This document shows, one piece after another, positions 10,064-18,412 of a stretch of 64,000 nucleotides of DNA (position 1 is the stretch's first letter; each line of letters starts with the position of its first letter). The notes beneath the pieces were generated by a model that searched no databases, was not told the origin of the DNA, and saw only the letters and a list, made by a program, of their open reading frames with translations. The DNA comes from Geothrix sp. SG200. Lineage in GTDB: Bacteria > Acidobacteriota > Holophagae > Holophagales > Holophagaceae. Both the position numbers and the translations under genes were made by a program. Where the stretch lies: contig NZ_JAKZFR010000007.1 of the NCBI RefSeq assembly GCF_022808935.1, positions 185,683 through 249,682 on the forward strand, written 5' to 3'.

Positions 10064-10962
10064 GCCTCCAGTCTATCGGCCACCCGGCGGGATCCGGCCC
10101 CTGGCAGCACCAGGGCGTTGCCCGCCAGGCAGAGGGCCGCGCCCAGGGCCATCCCCCAGCGCCACTGGAGCCCTTCGAAGGCCGTGGAGAGGGCCAGGGC
10201 CACCACGGGGATGACGATCATGGCATAGCCCGCCCGGCCGGCCCCGATGCGGCCCACCAGGGTGAGGTAGGCGCCGAAGGCGAGGACGGATCCGAACAAG
10301 GAGAGGAAGGCCAGCGAGCCCAGGTAGCGCGGCGAGAGATCGAAGGCGAAGGGCCGGCCCGCGGCCCAGCAGAAGAGGGCCACGAAGGTCGCGCCGTAGG
10401 CCATGCCCACCGCGTTGCCCTGCACGACCGGGATGCCGTGGCGCTGGTTGCGCTGGGACACCAGGTTGCTGAGGCTGGCGGCCACGGTGCCGGCCAGGGC
10501 GAACAGCAGCCCGGCGCGGTCCAGGCCGACCTGAAGCGGCCCCGCGGCGCCGGGCAGGCACACGATCCCCACGCCCGCCACGCCGAGGGCCATGCCCGCC
10601 AGGGCCCGGCGGGTCAGCGGGGTGCCGAAGAAGAGCCGCGCGCCGACCAGGTTGAGGACCGCCATCAGGGAGAAGATCACGGCCATGAGGCCCGAAGGGA
10701 TCCGCTGCTCCGCCAGGTACACGCAGACGTAGTTGATCCCGAACATCAGGGCGCCCTGGAGGGCCAGCCAGCCGTGCTCCCGCCGCGTGAAGCGGAGCTT
10801 CAGCCTCCGCAGGAGGCACCAGGCGGCAAGCAGGACCGCCGCCAGCGCGAAGCGGTAGGCCACCGAGACTTCGGGCGCCACGCGGCCGTACTGATAGGTG
10901 ATGGCGATCCAGGTGGAGCCCCAGATCAGGATGGACGCGAGGTAGAGGGACAGGTTGCTCAC
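10060..10962 (-). CDS. EamA/DMT-superfamily transporter
   Basis: 300 residues with about ten hydrophobic helices arranged as two EamA repeats. The first repeat opens with the family-typical LIWGSTWIAI, the second with GLLFALAGTVAASLSNLVSQ. The start codon is GTG, 6 nt after the DoxX-like gene stop. Such proteins are inner-membrane drug/metabolite exporters; the substrate is unknown. Translationally coupled to rlmN by a 4-nt overlap. Confidence 0.9.
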   Translation of the reverse strand: MSNLSLYLASILIWGSTWIAITYQYGRVAPEVSVAYRFALAAVLLAAWCLLRRLKLRFTRREHGWLALQGALMFGINYVCVYLAEQRIPSGLMAVIFSLMAVLNLVGARLFFGTPLTRRALAGMALGVAGVGIVCLPGAAGPLQVGLDRAGLLFALAGTVAASLSNLVSQRNQRHGIPVVQGNAVGMAYGATFVALFCWAAGRPFAFDLSPRYLGSLAFLSLFGSVLAFGAYLTLVGRIGAGRAGYAMIVIPVVALALSTAFEGLQWRWGMALGAALCLAGNALVLPGAGSRRVADRLEA

Positions 10963-10968
10963 GGAACC

Positions 10969-11406
10969 TCAGGTGTCGGAGGCGGGGTGCAGCGCCACCA
11001 GCAGCGCGGCCGCCGAGGCGGAGAAGACAGAGTAGTCGAGGGGTTCCTTTGGGCCGAAGGAGATCGCCATGGCGAGGCCGAAGACGGCCAGGAGGGCGGC
11101 GCTGCCCAGTGCGACGATCCGCGCCGCCCGCCCCCGCAGCGGCAGGAGCAGCGCCAGGCCCAGGGTGAATTCCGCCGCCGTGGCGGCCCAGGCCAGGAAG
11201 GGGATGCTGCGGGCGGGCATGAAGCTGTTCACCTGCGCCGTGTACTTCATGAAGTTGGCGAAGGTGCCGTAGCCCCGGCCCGGGCCCCACCACCCGAACC
11301 GGGAGGCGATGCCCGAGAGGAAGGCCGCGCCCAGGGTCCACCGTGCGTAGTGGCGCGCGTAGCGGAGGGCCCAGCGGTCGAAGGCGCGGGAGGCGGAGTC
11401 GCTCAT
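10969..11406 (-). CDS. DoxX-like small membrane protein
   Basis: 145 residues with four hydrophobic helices. The spacing, a conserved-looking AAFLSGIASRFGWWG near the N-terminus and FMKYTAQVNSFMP further on resemble DoxX/DoxD-like proteins. The ATG overlaps the stop of the upstream acetyltransferase gene by one base (TGATG). Family members are linked to redox or quinone-related membrane functions, but a specific role cannot be given here. Confidence 0.7.
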   Translation of the reverse strand: MSDSASRAFDRWALRYARHYARWTLGAAFLSGIASRFGWWGPGRGYGTFANFMKYTAQVNSFMPARSIPFLAWAATAAEFTLGLALLLPLRGRAARIVALGSAALLAVFGLAMAISFGPKEPLDYSVFSASAAALLVALHPASDT

Positions 11407-11864
11407 CAGGCCCTCGCCGCCAGGTCCTCGTGCTCGGCCTGGTAGGCCTCGTACGAGCCGGGCGCCCAGCCCGTGCGGCTCGTCTTCCAGCCGTTCTCGA
11501 TCTTCTCCCAGCCCACGTGGGCGTAGTAGTCCCGGGCCAGGGGCGCGGCCTGGAGCACCCACTGGATGCCCTCGCCCAGGCCCACGGCCAGATCCAGCAG
11601 CTGGCGCCCCACGCCCGCCTTCTGGAAAGCCGGATGCACCGCCAGGTCGCAGACGTAGCCATCCCAGACGAAGTCCGTCCAGCCTCGCAGCAGGCCGACC
11701 AGGCGGTCCCCGTCGTAGGCGGAGATCACCACGTTGGCATCCTGGAACATGCGCCGGATGCGCTCGGGATCGTGGATGGGGCGACGCAGGGGCGCGGCGG
11801 CGTAGAGGGCGCGGATGGCGTCCACCGGCGGGCGGCGGTCCCGGTGGTAGGTGAGGGCGTTCAC
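11406..11864 (-). CDS. GNAT-family N-acetyltransferase
   Basis: 152 residues. The acetyl-CoA-binding motif A is clear: VCDLAVHPAFQKAGVGRQLLDLA, with the Q-x-x-G-V-G pyrophosphate loop. Upstream is the usual beta strand segment (DGDRLVGLLRGWTDFV). Starts at GTG 11864, whose first bases overlap the stop of the AhpD-like gene by 4 nt. The acceptor substrate is unknown. Confidence 0.9.
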   Translation of the reverse strand: MNALTYHRDRRPPVDAIRALYAAAPLRRPIHDPERIRRMFQDANVVISAYDGDRLVGLLRGWTDFVWDGYVCDLAVHPAFQKAGVGRQLLDLAVGLGEGIQWVLQAAPLARDYYAHVGWEKIENGWKTSRTGWAPGSYEAYQAEHEDLAARA

Positions 11865-12310
11865 TTCGCCTCCGCGGGGACATCGGGCTGGAAGGCCACG
11901 CCCAGGCGGTTCCAGGCGTTGATGAGGGTGATCGCGTAGGTGAGGTCCGCTAGTTCCTGCTCCGTAAACTGCTCCAGGGTCGCGGCGTAGAGGGCGCCGC
12001 TCGCCTGGTGGCGATGGAGCTCCGTGAGGGCCTCGGTCCAGGCCAGGGCCGCCCGTTCCCGGGGGGTGAAGACGGCGGCCTCCCGCCAGCCGGCCAGCAT
12101 GTGCAGGCGGCGCGGCGATTCGCCAGCCTGAAGGGCCTCCGTGGCGTGCATGTCCATGCAGAAGACGCAGCCGTTCAGCTGGGAGGCGCGGAGCTCCACC
12201 AGGTGGAGGAGGCCGTGCTCGAGTCCGCAGGAGCGGGTGTGGCGGTAGATCTGCAGGAGCCCCTGGTAGGCGGCGGGGGCGAATTCGGCGTGGGGTTTGG
12301 ATGTGCGCAT
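11861..12310 (-). CDS. AhpD-like carboxymuconolactone decarboxylase family protein
   Basis: 149 residues. It carries the alkylhydroperoxidase signature CxxC-x3-H (CVFCMDMHA, about residues 48-56), preceded by an all-helical segment. In AhpD the two cysteines and the histidine form a thiol peroxidase-like relay. GGAGG lies 6 nt before ATG 12310. First gene of the run AhpD-like, GNAT, DoxX-like, EamA, rlmN, and divergent from a MocR-type regulator that may control it. A role in oxidative or electrophile stress is inferred. Confidence 0.9.
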   Translation of the reverse strand: MRTSKPHAEFAPAAYQGLLQIYRHTRSCGLEHGLLHLVELRASQLNGCVFCMDMHATEALQAGESPRRLHMLAGWREAAVFTPRERAALAWTEALTELHRHQASGALYAATLEQFTEQELADLTYAITLINAWNRLGVAFQPDVPAEAK

Positions 12311-12359
12311 GGAGCCTCCTGGGCATCGGATCCACTCCAGGATCGGACTATGTGGCCCA

Positions 12360-12388
12360 TTGAAAAGATCCATTTCTGTCATTACAAC
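12360..12388 (+). promoter_or_regulatory. Candidate sigma70-type promoter of the MocR-type gene
   Basis: TTGAAA (12360-12365) and TACAAC (12383-12388) are separated by 17 bp. The ATG begins only 6 nt after the -10 box, so the transcript would be leaderless. The same AT-richer 84-bp gap also reads on the minus strand as TTGTAA-17-TTCAAT, which could serve the AhpD-like gene, so the two promoters would overlap. Neither has been tested. Confidence 0.45.
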
Positions 12389-12394
12389 TAGACC

Positions 12395-13834
12395 ATGCGC
12401 CCCTGGACCTTCCCCATCGCCCTGCAGCCCGGAACCTCCCGCGAGCCGGTCTTCCAGCAGATTGCCCAGGCCATCCGGGGCGACATCCGGCGCGGCCGCC
12501 TGCGGCCCGGGGACGCCCTGCCCGGCTCCCGGACCCTGGCCCGGACCCTGGCCGTCCACCGGAACACGGTGCTGGCCGCCTACCGGGAGCTGGAGGCCGA
12601 GGGCTGGACGGAGGCGGAGGCGCGCACGACCCGCGTGGCCCGGGACCTGCCCCAGGCACCCGCCGCCAGGCATCCCGGCGGAGGCGGGGCCGAAGGCCGC
12701 CCGGGCTACGACCTGGCGGCCCCTGCACCCAGGCGGAGCCTCCGGGAGCCAGGTCTGCTGAGCTTCGGAGGCGGTCTCCCGGACCTGCGGCTCGTGCCGA
12801 CGGACCTCCTGGCCCGCGCCTACCGGCGGGCCCTGGCCAGCCGGGAGCTCCTGGGCTACGGCGACGCCAGGGGGGAGGCGCGGCTCCGCACGGCCCTGGC
12901 GCGGCTCCTCTCAGAGACGCGCGGGCTGGCCGTCTCCAAAGACCGCCTGATGGTCGCCGGCGGAAGCCAGGGCGCCCTGGACCTGGTGGCCCGCACCCTC
13001 ATCCGGCCCGGCGACCGCGTGGCCGTGGAGGATCCCGGCTATCCCGCCGCCTGGGCCACCCTCCGCGGCTCGGGCGCCGAACTGGTGCCGGTCCCCGTGG
13101 ACGAGGCGGGCCTGCAGGTCGACGCCCTGGCCGCACGGCTGGAAGAGGGCCCCCTCCGGGCGGTCTACCTGACGCCCCACCACCAGTTCCCGACCACGGT
13201 CACCATGGGCGCCTCGCGGCGCCTGAGGCTGCTCGACCTGGCCCGACGACACCGCCTCGCCATCCTGGAGGATGACTACGACGCCGAGTTCCACTTCGAG
13301 GGCCGCCCTGTGCTGCCCCTGGCTGGTGACGACCCTGGCGGTGTGGTGGTCTACCTGGGGACCCTCTCCAAGATTCTCGCCCCCGGCCTCCGCCTGGGCT
13401 TCGTGGCCGGCCCCCGGGCCCTGGTGGAGGCCCTGGCTGCCCGCCGGGAGACCGCGGACTGCCAGGGGGACCAGGTGGTGCAGCGGGCTGCGGCGGACCT
13501 GCTGGAGGACGGCCTGCTCCAGCGCCACGCACGAAAAATGCGGCGGATCTACGAGGGCCGCCGGACCGCCCTGGCCGGGGCCCTGCGCCGGCATCTGGAC
13601 GGGACCGTGGCCTTCGACCTGCCGCCCGGCGGCATGAGCCTCTGGCTCCGTGTGGATCCCGCCGTTGACCTGGAGGCCTGGATCGACCGCGCCCGAAAGC
13701 TGGGGGTGGGCCTCACCCCTGGCCGGGCTTTCGACTTCCGGGGCCGCCCGACTGCCCACCTGCGCCTGGGCTTCTCCGCCATGGACGAGCGGGAGCTGGA
13801 GGAGGCCGTGAGACGGCTGGCGAAAGCGCTTTAG
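12395..13834 (+). CDS. MocR/PdxR-type GntR regulator with aminotransferase-like domain
   Basis: 479 residues. The N-terminal winged helix (about 10-80; PVFQQIAQAIRGDIRRGRLRPG then LPGSRTLARTLAVHRNTV) is GntR type. The rest is a fold-type I aminotransferase domain, with PLP-binding features LEDDYDAEFHF and Lys326 in GTLSKILAPGLRLGF. Such proteins bind PLP or an aldimine and regulate vitamin B6, GABA or taurine genes. The target may be the divergent AhpD-led operon (inference). The 3' end overlaps the convergent protease gene by 4 nt. Confidence 0.92.
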   Translation: MRPWTFPIALQPGTSREPVFQQIAQAIRGDIRRGRLRPGDALPGSRTLARTLAVHRNTVLAAYRELEAEGWTEAEARTTRVARDLPQAPAARHPGGGGAEGRPGYDLAAPAPRRSLREPGLLSFGGGLPDLRLVPTDLLARAYRRALASRELLGYGDARGEARLRTALARLLSETRGLAVSKDRLMVAGGSQGALDLVARTLIRPGDRVAVEDPGYPAAWATLRGSGAELVPVPVDEAGLQVDALAARLEEGPLRAVYLTPHHQFPTTVTMGASRRLRLLDLARRHRLAILEDDYDAEFHFEGRPVLPLAGDDPGGVVVYLGTLSKILAPGLRLGFVAGPRALVEALAARRETADCQGDQVVQRAAADLLEDGLLQRHARKMRRIYEGRRTALAGALRRHLDGTVAFDLPPGGMSLWLRVDPAVDLEAWIDRARKLGVGLTPGRAFDFRGRPTAHLRLGFSAMDERELEEAVRRLAKAL

Positions 13835-15099
13835 GCCACCAGGTCCTGGGGTCGGATGTCGCAGCCGCGCCGCGTGCCGAGGGTGCTGACGCCGACCCGG
13901 GCGGGGTCGAGCAAGGTCTGCGCCATGCGCTGCAGATCCTCCCGCGTGACGGCGTCGATCTCCGTGATCTGCTGGTCGAGGCTGCGCAGCTCGCCCTGGT
14001 GGATGGCCTGGTGGGCCAGGCTGAACATGCGGCTGCTGCTGCTCTCCTGGCTGAACACGAGGCTGGTGCGGGCCTGGAGCTTGGCGCGCTCCAGCTCGTC
14101 GGCCTCCACGCCGGTTTCGCGGATGCGCGCGCACTCGGCCATGGTGCGCTTCACCAGTTCGCGCAACTGGGCAGGGGCGCAGCTGGCGCTGATCTGCAGG
14201 GCGCCCGTGTCGGCATAGGGGCTGAGGTAGCTGCCCACCTGGTAGCAGAGGCCCCGGCGCTCGCGCAGCTCCAGGAACAGGCGTGAGGCCATGCCGCCGC
14301 CGAGCACCTGGCTCAGGAGGTTGGCGGCGGAGCGGTCCGGCGAGCGGTGGTCCGGCGCGGGAAAGCCCATCACCAGGTTGGCCTGCTGGAGGTCCTTCCG
14401 GGGCACGTTCAGCAGGAAGGGCCGCGTGCGGGCCGGCAGGTTCGGAGCATGGTCCGTGCCCTTCGGCAGGCGGTCCAGGATGGGCGCCAGCAGCGCCTGG
14501 AAGGCGCCGGGCTCGAGGGCCCCGGCCGCGGCCACCACGAGGTTGGGCGCCCGGTAGGTGTGGTCGAAGAAGGCCCGGGCTTCCCGGGGACCATAGCCCG
14601 ACACCTGGTCGCGCGTGCCGAGGATCGGATGCGCCAGCGGCGTCCCCTCCCAGAACCCGCCGTAGAACAGCTCGCTCACCCAGTCGTCCGGCTGGTCCTC
14701 GCTCTGGGCGATCTCCTCGAGGATGACGCTGCGCTCGCGCGCCAGCTCCTCCGGGTCGAAGCGGGGCGACGTCACCAGCTCGCCCAGCAGGCCCACCAGG
14801 TCCGGCAGCTGCTCGGAGAGCACCTTCCCGTAGAAGCAGGCCACCTCCTTGCCCGTGAAGGCGTCCACGTGCCCGCCCAGGCGGTCCGTGGCCGCCGCCA
14901 TCTCATCGGGCGTGGCGTAGGAGGCCGTGCCCTTGAACACCGTGTGCTCCAGGAAGTGGGCCAGGCCCTCCTCCGCGGGTCCCTCGTGCCGGGAGCCGCG
15001 CCGCACCCAGAACCCCACCGAGCAGCTCCGCACGTGCGGGATGGACTCCACGAGAATCTCGGTGCCCGCGGGCGTGACGGTGCGGAAGGGTTCGGCCAT
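13831..15099 (-). CDS. M16-family zinc protease (processing-peptidase type)
   Basis: 422 residues. The inverted zinc motif HxxEH is present as His48-Phe-Leu-Glu51-His52, with the third ligand expected in the downstream helix (ELARERSVILEEIAQSED). The second half (about 215-420) carries the inactive M16 partner domain. The length and GLAHFLEHTVFKGT block match bacterial PqqL/MPP-like single-chain proteases. No signal peptide was seen, so it is probably cytoplasmic. Unlinked to pyrroloquinoline genes here. Confidence 0.93.
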   Translation of the reverse strand: MAEPFRTVTPAGTEILVESIPHVRSCSVGFWVRRGSRHEGPAEEGLAHFLEHTVFKGTASYATPDEMAAATDRLGGHVDAFTGKEVACFYGKVLSEQLPDLVGLLGELVTSPRFDPEELARERSVILEEIAQSEDQPDDWVSELFYGGFWEGTPLAHPILGTRDQVSGYGPREARAFFDHTYRAPNLVVAAAGALEPGAFQALLAPILDRLPKGTDHAPNLPARTRPFLLNVPRKDLQQANLVMGFPAPDHRSPDRSAANLLSQVLGGGMASRLFLELRERRGLCYQVGSYLSPYADTGALQISASCAPAQLRELVKRTMAECARIRETGVEADELERAKLQARTSLVFSQESSSSRMFSLAHQAIHQGELRSLDQQITEIDAVTREDLQRMAQTLLDPARVGVSTLGTRRGCDIRPQDLVA

Positions 15100-15137
15100 C
15101 CCTCCAGTCTATCGTCCCGGTGATCCGGAGCCTCGTC

Positions 15138-15446
15138 TCAACAGGGGCCGGAGGCCTTGAGGACCGCCTTCAGCAGGCCCGGGAAGCGGGCGTCCAGATC
15201 CTGCTTCCGCAGGCTGTTGTACCGATGGACACCCTCCACCCGCGTCTGGATGAGCCCAGCCTCCCGCAGGACCTTGAAGTGGTGGCTCAGCGTGGCCTTG
15301 GTGGCAGGCAGGCCGAAGGTCCCGCAGGCCCGCTCCCCGTCTGCGGCCAGCCTGCGCACGATCTCCAGGCGCGTGGGATCGCTCAGCGCGTAGAGCACCG
15401 CGGGGAGGTCGAGCTGGTCGCGCCCGGGGTGAGAAAGGCTCCGCAT
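15138..15446 (-). CDS. ArsR-family transcriptional regulator
   Basis: 102 residues, a single winged-helix domain: ALSDPTRLEIVRRLAADGERACGTFGLPATKATLSHHFKVLREAGLI. The recognition helix is TKATLSHHFKVLREAG. There is no full metal-binding CxC; single cysteines occur at about residue 41 and at the C-terminus (SGPC). It is divergent from the quinone oxidoreductase gene across an AT-rich gap with inverted repeats, so it very likely represses that gene and itself. Confidence 0.93.
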   Translation of the reverse strand: MRSLSHPGRDQLDLPAVLYALSDPTRLEIVRRLAADGERACGTFGLPATKATLSHHFKVLREAGLIQTRVEGVHRYNSLRKQDLDARFPGLLKAVLKASGPC

Positions 15447-15491
15447 GGCTCCAGGATGCCCGGCTTCAGGCTCCAGCCGTCAAATATTTTG

Positions 15492-15561
15492 ATAGTTTTC
15501 AAACTATTTTGATTGACCTCAGCCACCCGGTGGATATACCTATCTATTGTTTGACAACAAT
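15492..15561. promoter_or_regulatory. Operator/promoter region between arsR-like and quinone oxidoreductase genes
   Basis: Two inverted repeats bracket a promoter-like pair. ATAGTTT-TC-AAACTAT lies at 15492-15507 and ATTGTT-TGAC-AACAAT at 15546-15561. Between them are TTGACC (15513-15518) and TATACC (15535-15540) spaced by 16 bp, reading toward the oxidoreductase. The gap is much more AT-rich than its surroundings. ArsR-type repressors commonly bind such 12-2-12-like palindromes overlapping promoters; binding here is inferred. Confidence 0.6.
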
Positions 15562-15579
15562 CGAACGATAGGAGGCCCC

Positions 15580-16566
15580 ATGACCCATCGGATCCAGTTC
15601 TCCGCGCCCGGCAGCCCCGAGGTCCTCCAGTGGGTGGAGGCGGACCTCCCCGATCCGGGGCCTGGCGAGGTGCGCCTGCGCCACACGGCCATCGGCGTGA
15701 ACTACATCGACGTCTACCACCGCAGCGGCGCCTACCCCGTGCCCCTGCCCGCGGTGCCGGGCTTCGAGGCCGCCGGGATCGTGGAGGCCCTGGGGCCCGG
15801 CGTGGTGGACCTGGCGGTGGGCCAGCGGGTCGCCTACGTGGACGGGCCCACGGGCGCCTACTCGGAGGCGAGGAACCATCCTGCCGACCGGCTGGTGCCG
15901 CTGCCCGCGCACCTGTCCGACGAGGAGGCGGCGGCCCTCCTCTTCAAGGGCCTGACGGCGCACATGCTGGTCCGGCGAGTGTGGCGCGTGGGGACGGAAC
16001 CCTGGGTCCTGGTCCACGCCGCGGCGGGTGGCGTGGGGCTCATCCTCACCCGGTGGCTGGCCCGCGAAGGCGGCAGGGTCATCGGCGTGGTGGGCAGCGA
16101 GGAGAAGGCCGCGGCGGTCCGGGCCGAAGGCGCCGAGGCGGTCCTCGTGGTGCCCCGGGGCACCGCCTACGACCAGGTGCCTGCCGAGGTCCGCCGGATC
16201 ACGGGCGGTCGCGGCGTGGGTACCGTGTTCGATTCGGTCGGACGCGACACCTTCGAGGCTTCCCTGGGGAGCCTGGCCCCCTTCGGGCTCCTGGCCTCCT
16301 TTGGTCGGAGCAGTGGTCCCCTGCCCTCGCTGGACCCCGCCGACCTGGCGAAGCGCGGCTCCCTCGCCCTCCAGCGGCCCAGCATCTTCCATCACATCGC
16401 CGATCCCGCGGCCCTCCGCACCGCCGCAGCCGAGGTGTTCGCCGCGCAGGCGCAGGGGATCATCCAGGCCCACATCCACGGCACGCTTCCCCTGCGCGAG
16501 GCCGCCCGAGCCCATGCCCTGCTCGAGTCCCGGGCGACCCGGGGGGCCCTGGTGCTCCTCCCATGA
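15580..16566 (+). CDS. Zinc-independent quinone oxidoreductase (QOR, MDR superfamily)
   Basis: 328 residues. NADPH-dependent one-electron quinone reductase type. The N-terminal GroES-like part has GVNYIDVYHRSGAYP and PGFEAAGIV; the Rossmann part has AAAGGVGLILTRWLA, the MDR AAxGGVG nucleotide loop. The zinc-ligand cysteines of alcohol dehydrogenases are missing, as in QOR. Starts at ATG 15580 after GGAGG; an in-frame upstream ATG (15547) falls inside the operator and is unlikely. Probably induced by quinones or electrophiles through the ArsR-like repressor (inference). Confidence 0.93.
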   Translation: MTHRIQFSAPGSPEVLQWVEADLPDPGPGEVRLRHTAIGVNYIDVYHRSGAYPVPLPAVPGFEAAGIVEALGPGVVDLAVGQRVAYVDGPTGAYSEARNHPADRLVPLPAHLSDEEAAALLFKGLTAHMLVRRVWRVGTEPWVLVHAAAGGVGLILTRWLAREGGRVIGVVGSEEKAAAVRAEGAEAVLVVPRGTAYDQVPAEVRRITGGRGVGTVFDSVGRDTFEASLGSLAPFGLLASFGRSSGPLPSLDPADLAKRGSLALQRPSIFHHIADPAALRTAAAEVFAAQAQGIIQAHIHGTLPLREAARAHALLESRATRGALVLLP

Positions 16567-16599
16567 GCGTGGGTGCCGGATGGCGGAAAGCGGAGTGAG

Positions 16600-17388
16600 T
16601 CAGCCTTCCGCCTCGCTGCCCGCCAGCCCGATGGGCGTGCGGTGGAGCTTCCAGCCGGCGAGGGCCCAGCAGAGGGCGCCGAAGGCGAGGAGGGCCAAGA
16701 TGGCCAGGGCGGGATGGGTCGTCACCTGTTCCTGGGCCAGCAGCTGCGGCGCCCCCACCTGGGCGGCGCGGCTGCCCGCCAGGCTCTCGATGTGGTGGGT
16801 GAAGGTCAGGCGCTGGAGGAAGGGCGGGAAGATCCGCACCAGCGGCTCCCAGAGGAAGAAATAGAGGGCGCCCCAGAGGGTGCCGCGCCTGAAGAGCAGG
16901 CCCACCAGGGTCATGAGGGCCAGCTCGCCCCACCAGGCGCCCACCAGGGCCAGGATGCGGCCCGGCAGCAGGGTGGGGTCGCCCCCGACCAGCTGGAGGC
17001 CGAGGACCCCAAGGACGAGCCAGGCGGCGCCCCAGGCGAACCAGGGCAGGCCCTTGCCCAGGGGCAGGGCCCAGGCGGGCGCGGGGCGGACCAGCAGCAG
17101 GGGCAGGGTGCGCTGCTCCAGGTCCTCGCGAATGCCCGCCGGGGCCGCCACCAGGGCCATGATGGGCAGCATCATCTTCACCAGCCCCTCGTGAAAGATG
17201 CGGAGGGCCTCGCTGGGATCGGCGTCCAGGCCTCGGAGCCGGCTGATGGTGAAGATGAGGAGGCTGAGGCCCACCGGCGCCATGACCAGGGCCACCAGCA
17301 CCCAGCCCCGGCCCTGGAGGACGCGCGGCGCGTAGCCGCGGGCCGTGGCGCGGATCGTTGTCAGGGGAGAGGGCGCAGTCGTGGTCAT
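16600..17388 (-). CDS. ABC transporter permease (ABC-2 type)
   Basis: 262 residues with about six hydrophobic helices. A cytoplasmic stretch after helix 2 reads GIREDLEQRTLPLLLVRP, a pattern common in ABC-2 permeases of the bacitracin/gliding type. ATG 17388 has GGGG/GGA-like bases upstream; the longer open frame would run into the preceding ATPase gene. Last of four co-directional ABC genes; partner ATPase is the gene ending at 17492. Substrate unknown. Confidence 0.8.
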   Translation of the reverse strand: MTTTAPSPLTTIRATARGYAPRVLQGRGWVLVALVMAPVGLSLLIFTISRLRGLDADPSEALRIFHEGLVKMMLPIMALVAAPAGIREDLEQRTLPLLLVRPAPAWALPLGKGLPWFAWGAAWLVLGVLGLQLVGGDPTLLPGRILALVGAWWGELALMTLVGLLFRRGTLWGALYFFLWEPLVRIFPPFLQRLTFTHHIESLAGSRAAQVGAPQLLAQEQVTTHPALAILALLAFGALCWALAGWKLHRTPIGLAGSEAEG

Positions 17389-17491
17389 GGATTCCCCCTG
17401 AGCGTCGGTGGGGCAAGTCCGGCGCGGGCTCCGCCCGCTCCGGACGCAGGGGCCCGGGGATGTTCGCGCAGCGAGGAATCTCCGGACAGCA

Positions 17492-18412
17492 TTAGGCGTG
17501 ATCCTTGGTGAGGTACTGGAAGACCGCATCCAGGTTGAGATCCAGCGGATCCAGCGCCCGCAGCGGGATGCCGCCCTCCGCGGCGGCCTTCTGGAGGCGG
17601 GGCAGGATGTCGCGGGGCGATCGCACCGAGATCACCACGGCGTCCTCCTCCATGCGCAGGGCCGCCAGCTCCGGCTGCTCCACGGCCCACCGGGCCAGCA
17701 CCTGGGCCTCGCCCGTGAGGCGCAACTCCACGGGATGACGGTCCAGGAGCTGACGGATCTCCGTGACCGTGCCCTCCGCCAGCAGGCGGCCCCGGAACAG
17801 CAGCAGGATGCGGTCCGTGAGCTGGGCGATCTCGCCCAGGATGTGGCTCGACACCAGGATGCGCGTACCCGTCGCAGCGAGATCCCGCAACAGGGCCATG
17901 AGCGTGAGGCGGGCCTCGGGATCCAGGCCGTTGAACGGCTCGTCGAGGATGAGCAGCTCCGGCTCGTGCAGCAGCGCCTGGGCCAGGCGGATGCGCTGCC
18001 GCATGCCCTTGGACATGCGGGCGAAGGTGAGATGGGCGCGGTCGGCCATGCCCACCGTGGCGAGCGCGCGGGCCACGGCCGTCTTCAGGGATTCGCCGGA
18101 CAGACCCGAGAGCTCGCCCATCATGCGCAGCCAGCGGTCCGCGCGGAGGCCCGTCGGCAGACGGTCGCCCTCGGGCACCAGGCCCAGGCGGGCGAGCACG
18201 GCGGGGTTGCGGAAGGGCGCCTCCCCGAAGACCTTCACCTCACCGCCGGAGGGCGGCAGCAGGCCCGAGAGCAGCTGCAGCAGGGAGGACTTACCGGCGC
18301 CGTTGGGGCCCAGCAGGCCCGTGATGCCGCCGCCGTCCGGCAGCTCGAAGGTGGTGGGGCTGAGGCCCAGGATGGGGCCGTAGCGGAGGGAGGCGCGGTC
18401 GAGCGTCATCAT
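17492..18412 (-). CDS. ABC transporter ATP-binding protein (second of the cluster)
   Basis: 306 residues. Walker A GPNGAGKSS (about 35-43), signature region FARMSKGMRQRIRLAQ (the LSGGQ position reads MSKGM), Walker B LLILDEPFNGLDP and switch His in VSSHIL. The ~80-residue C-terminal extension after the NBD is typical of DrrA/CcmA-type exporters. The start overlaps the upstream permease stop by one base (TGATG); a second ATG three bases later is also possible. It would pair with one or both flanking permeases. Confidence 0.92.
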   Translation of the reverse strand: MMTLDRASLRYGPILGLSPTTFELPDGGGITGLLGPNGAGKSSLLQLLSGLLPPSGGEVKVFGEAPFRNPAVLARLGLVPEGDRLPTGLRADRWLRMMGELSGLSGESLKTAVARALATVGMADRAHLTFARMSKGMRQRIRLAQALLHEPELLILDEPFNGLDPEARLTLMALLRDLAATGTRILVSSHILGEIAQLTDRILLLFRGRLLAEGTVTEIRQLLDRHPVELRLTGEAQVLARWAVEQPELAALRMEEDAVVISVRSPRDILPRLQKAAAEGGIPLRALDPLDLNLDAVFQYLTKDHA

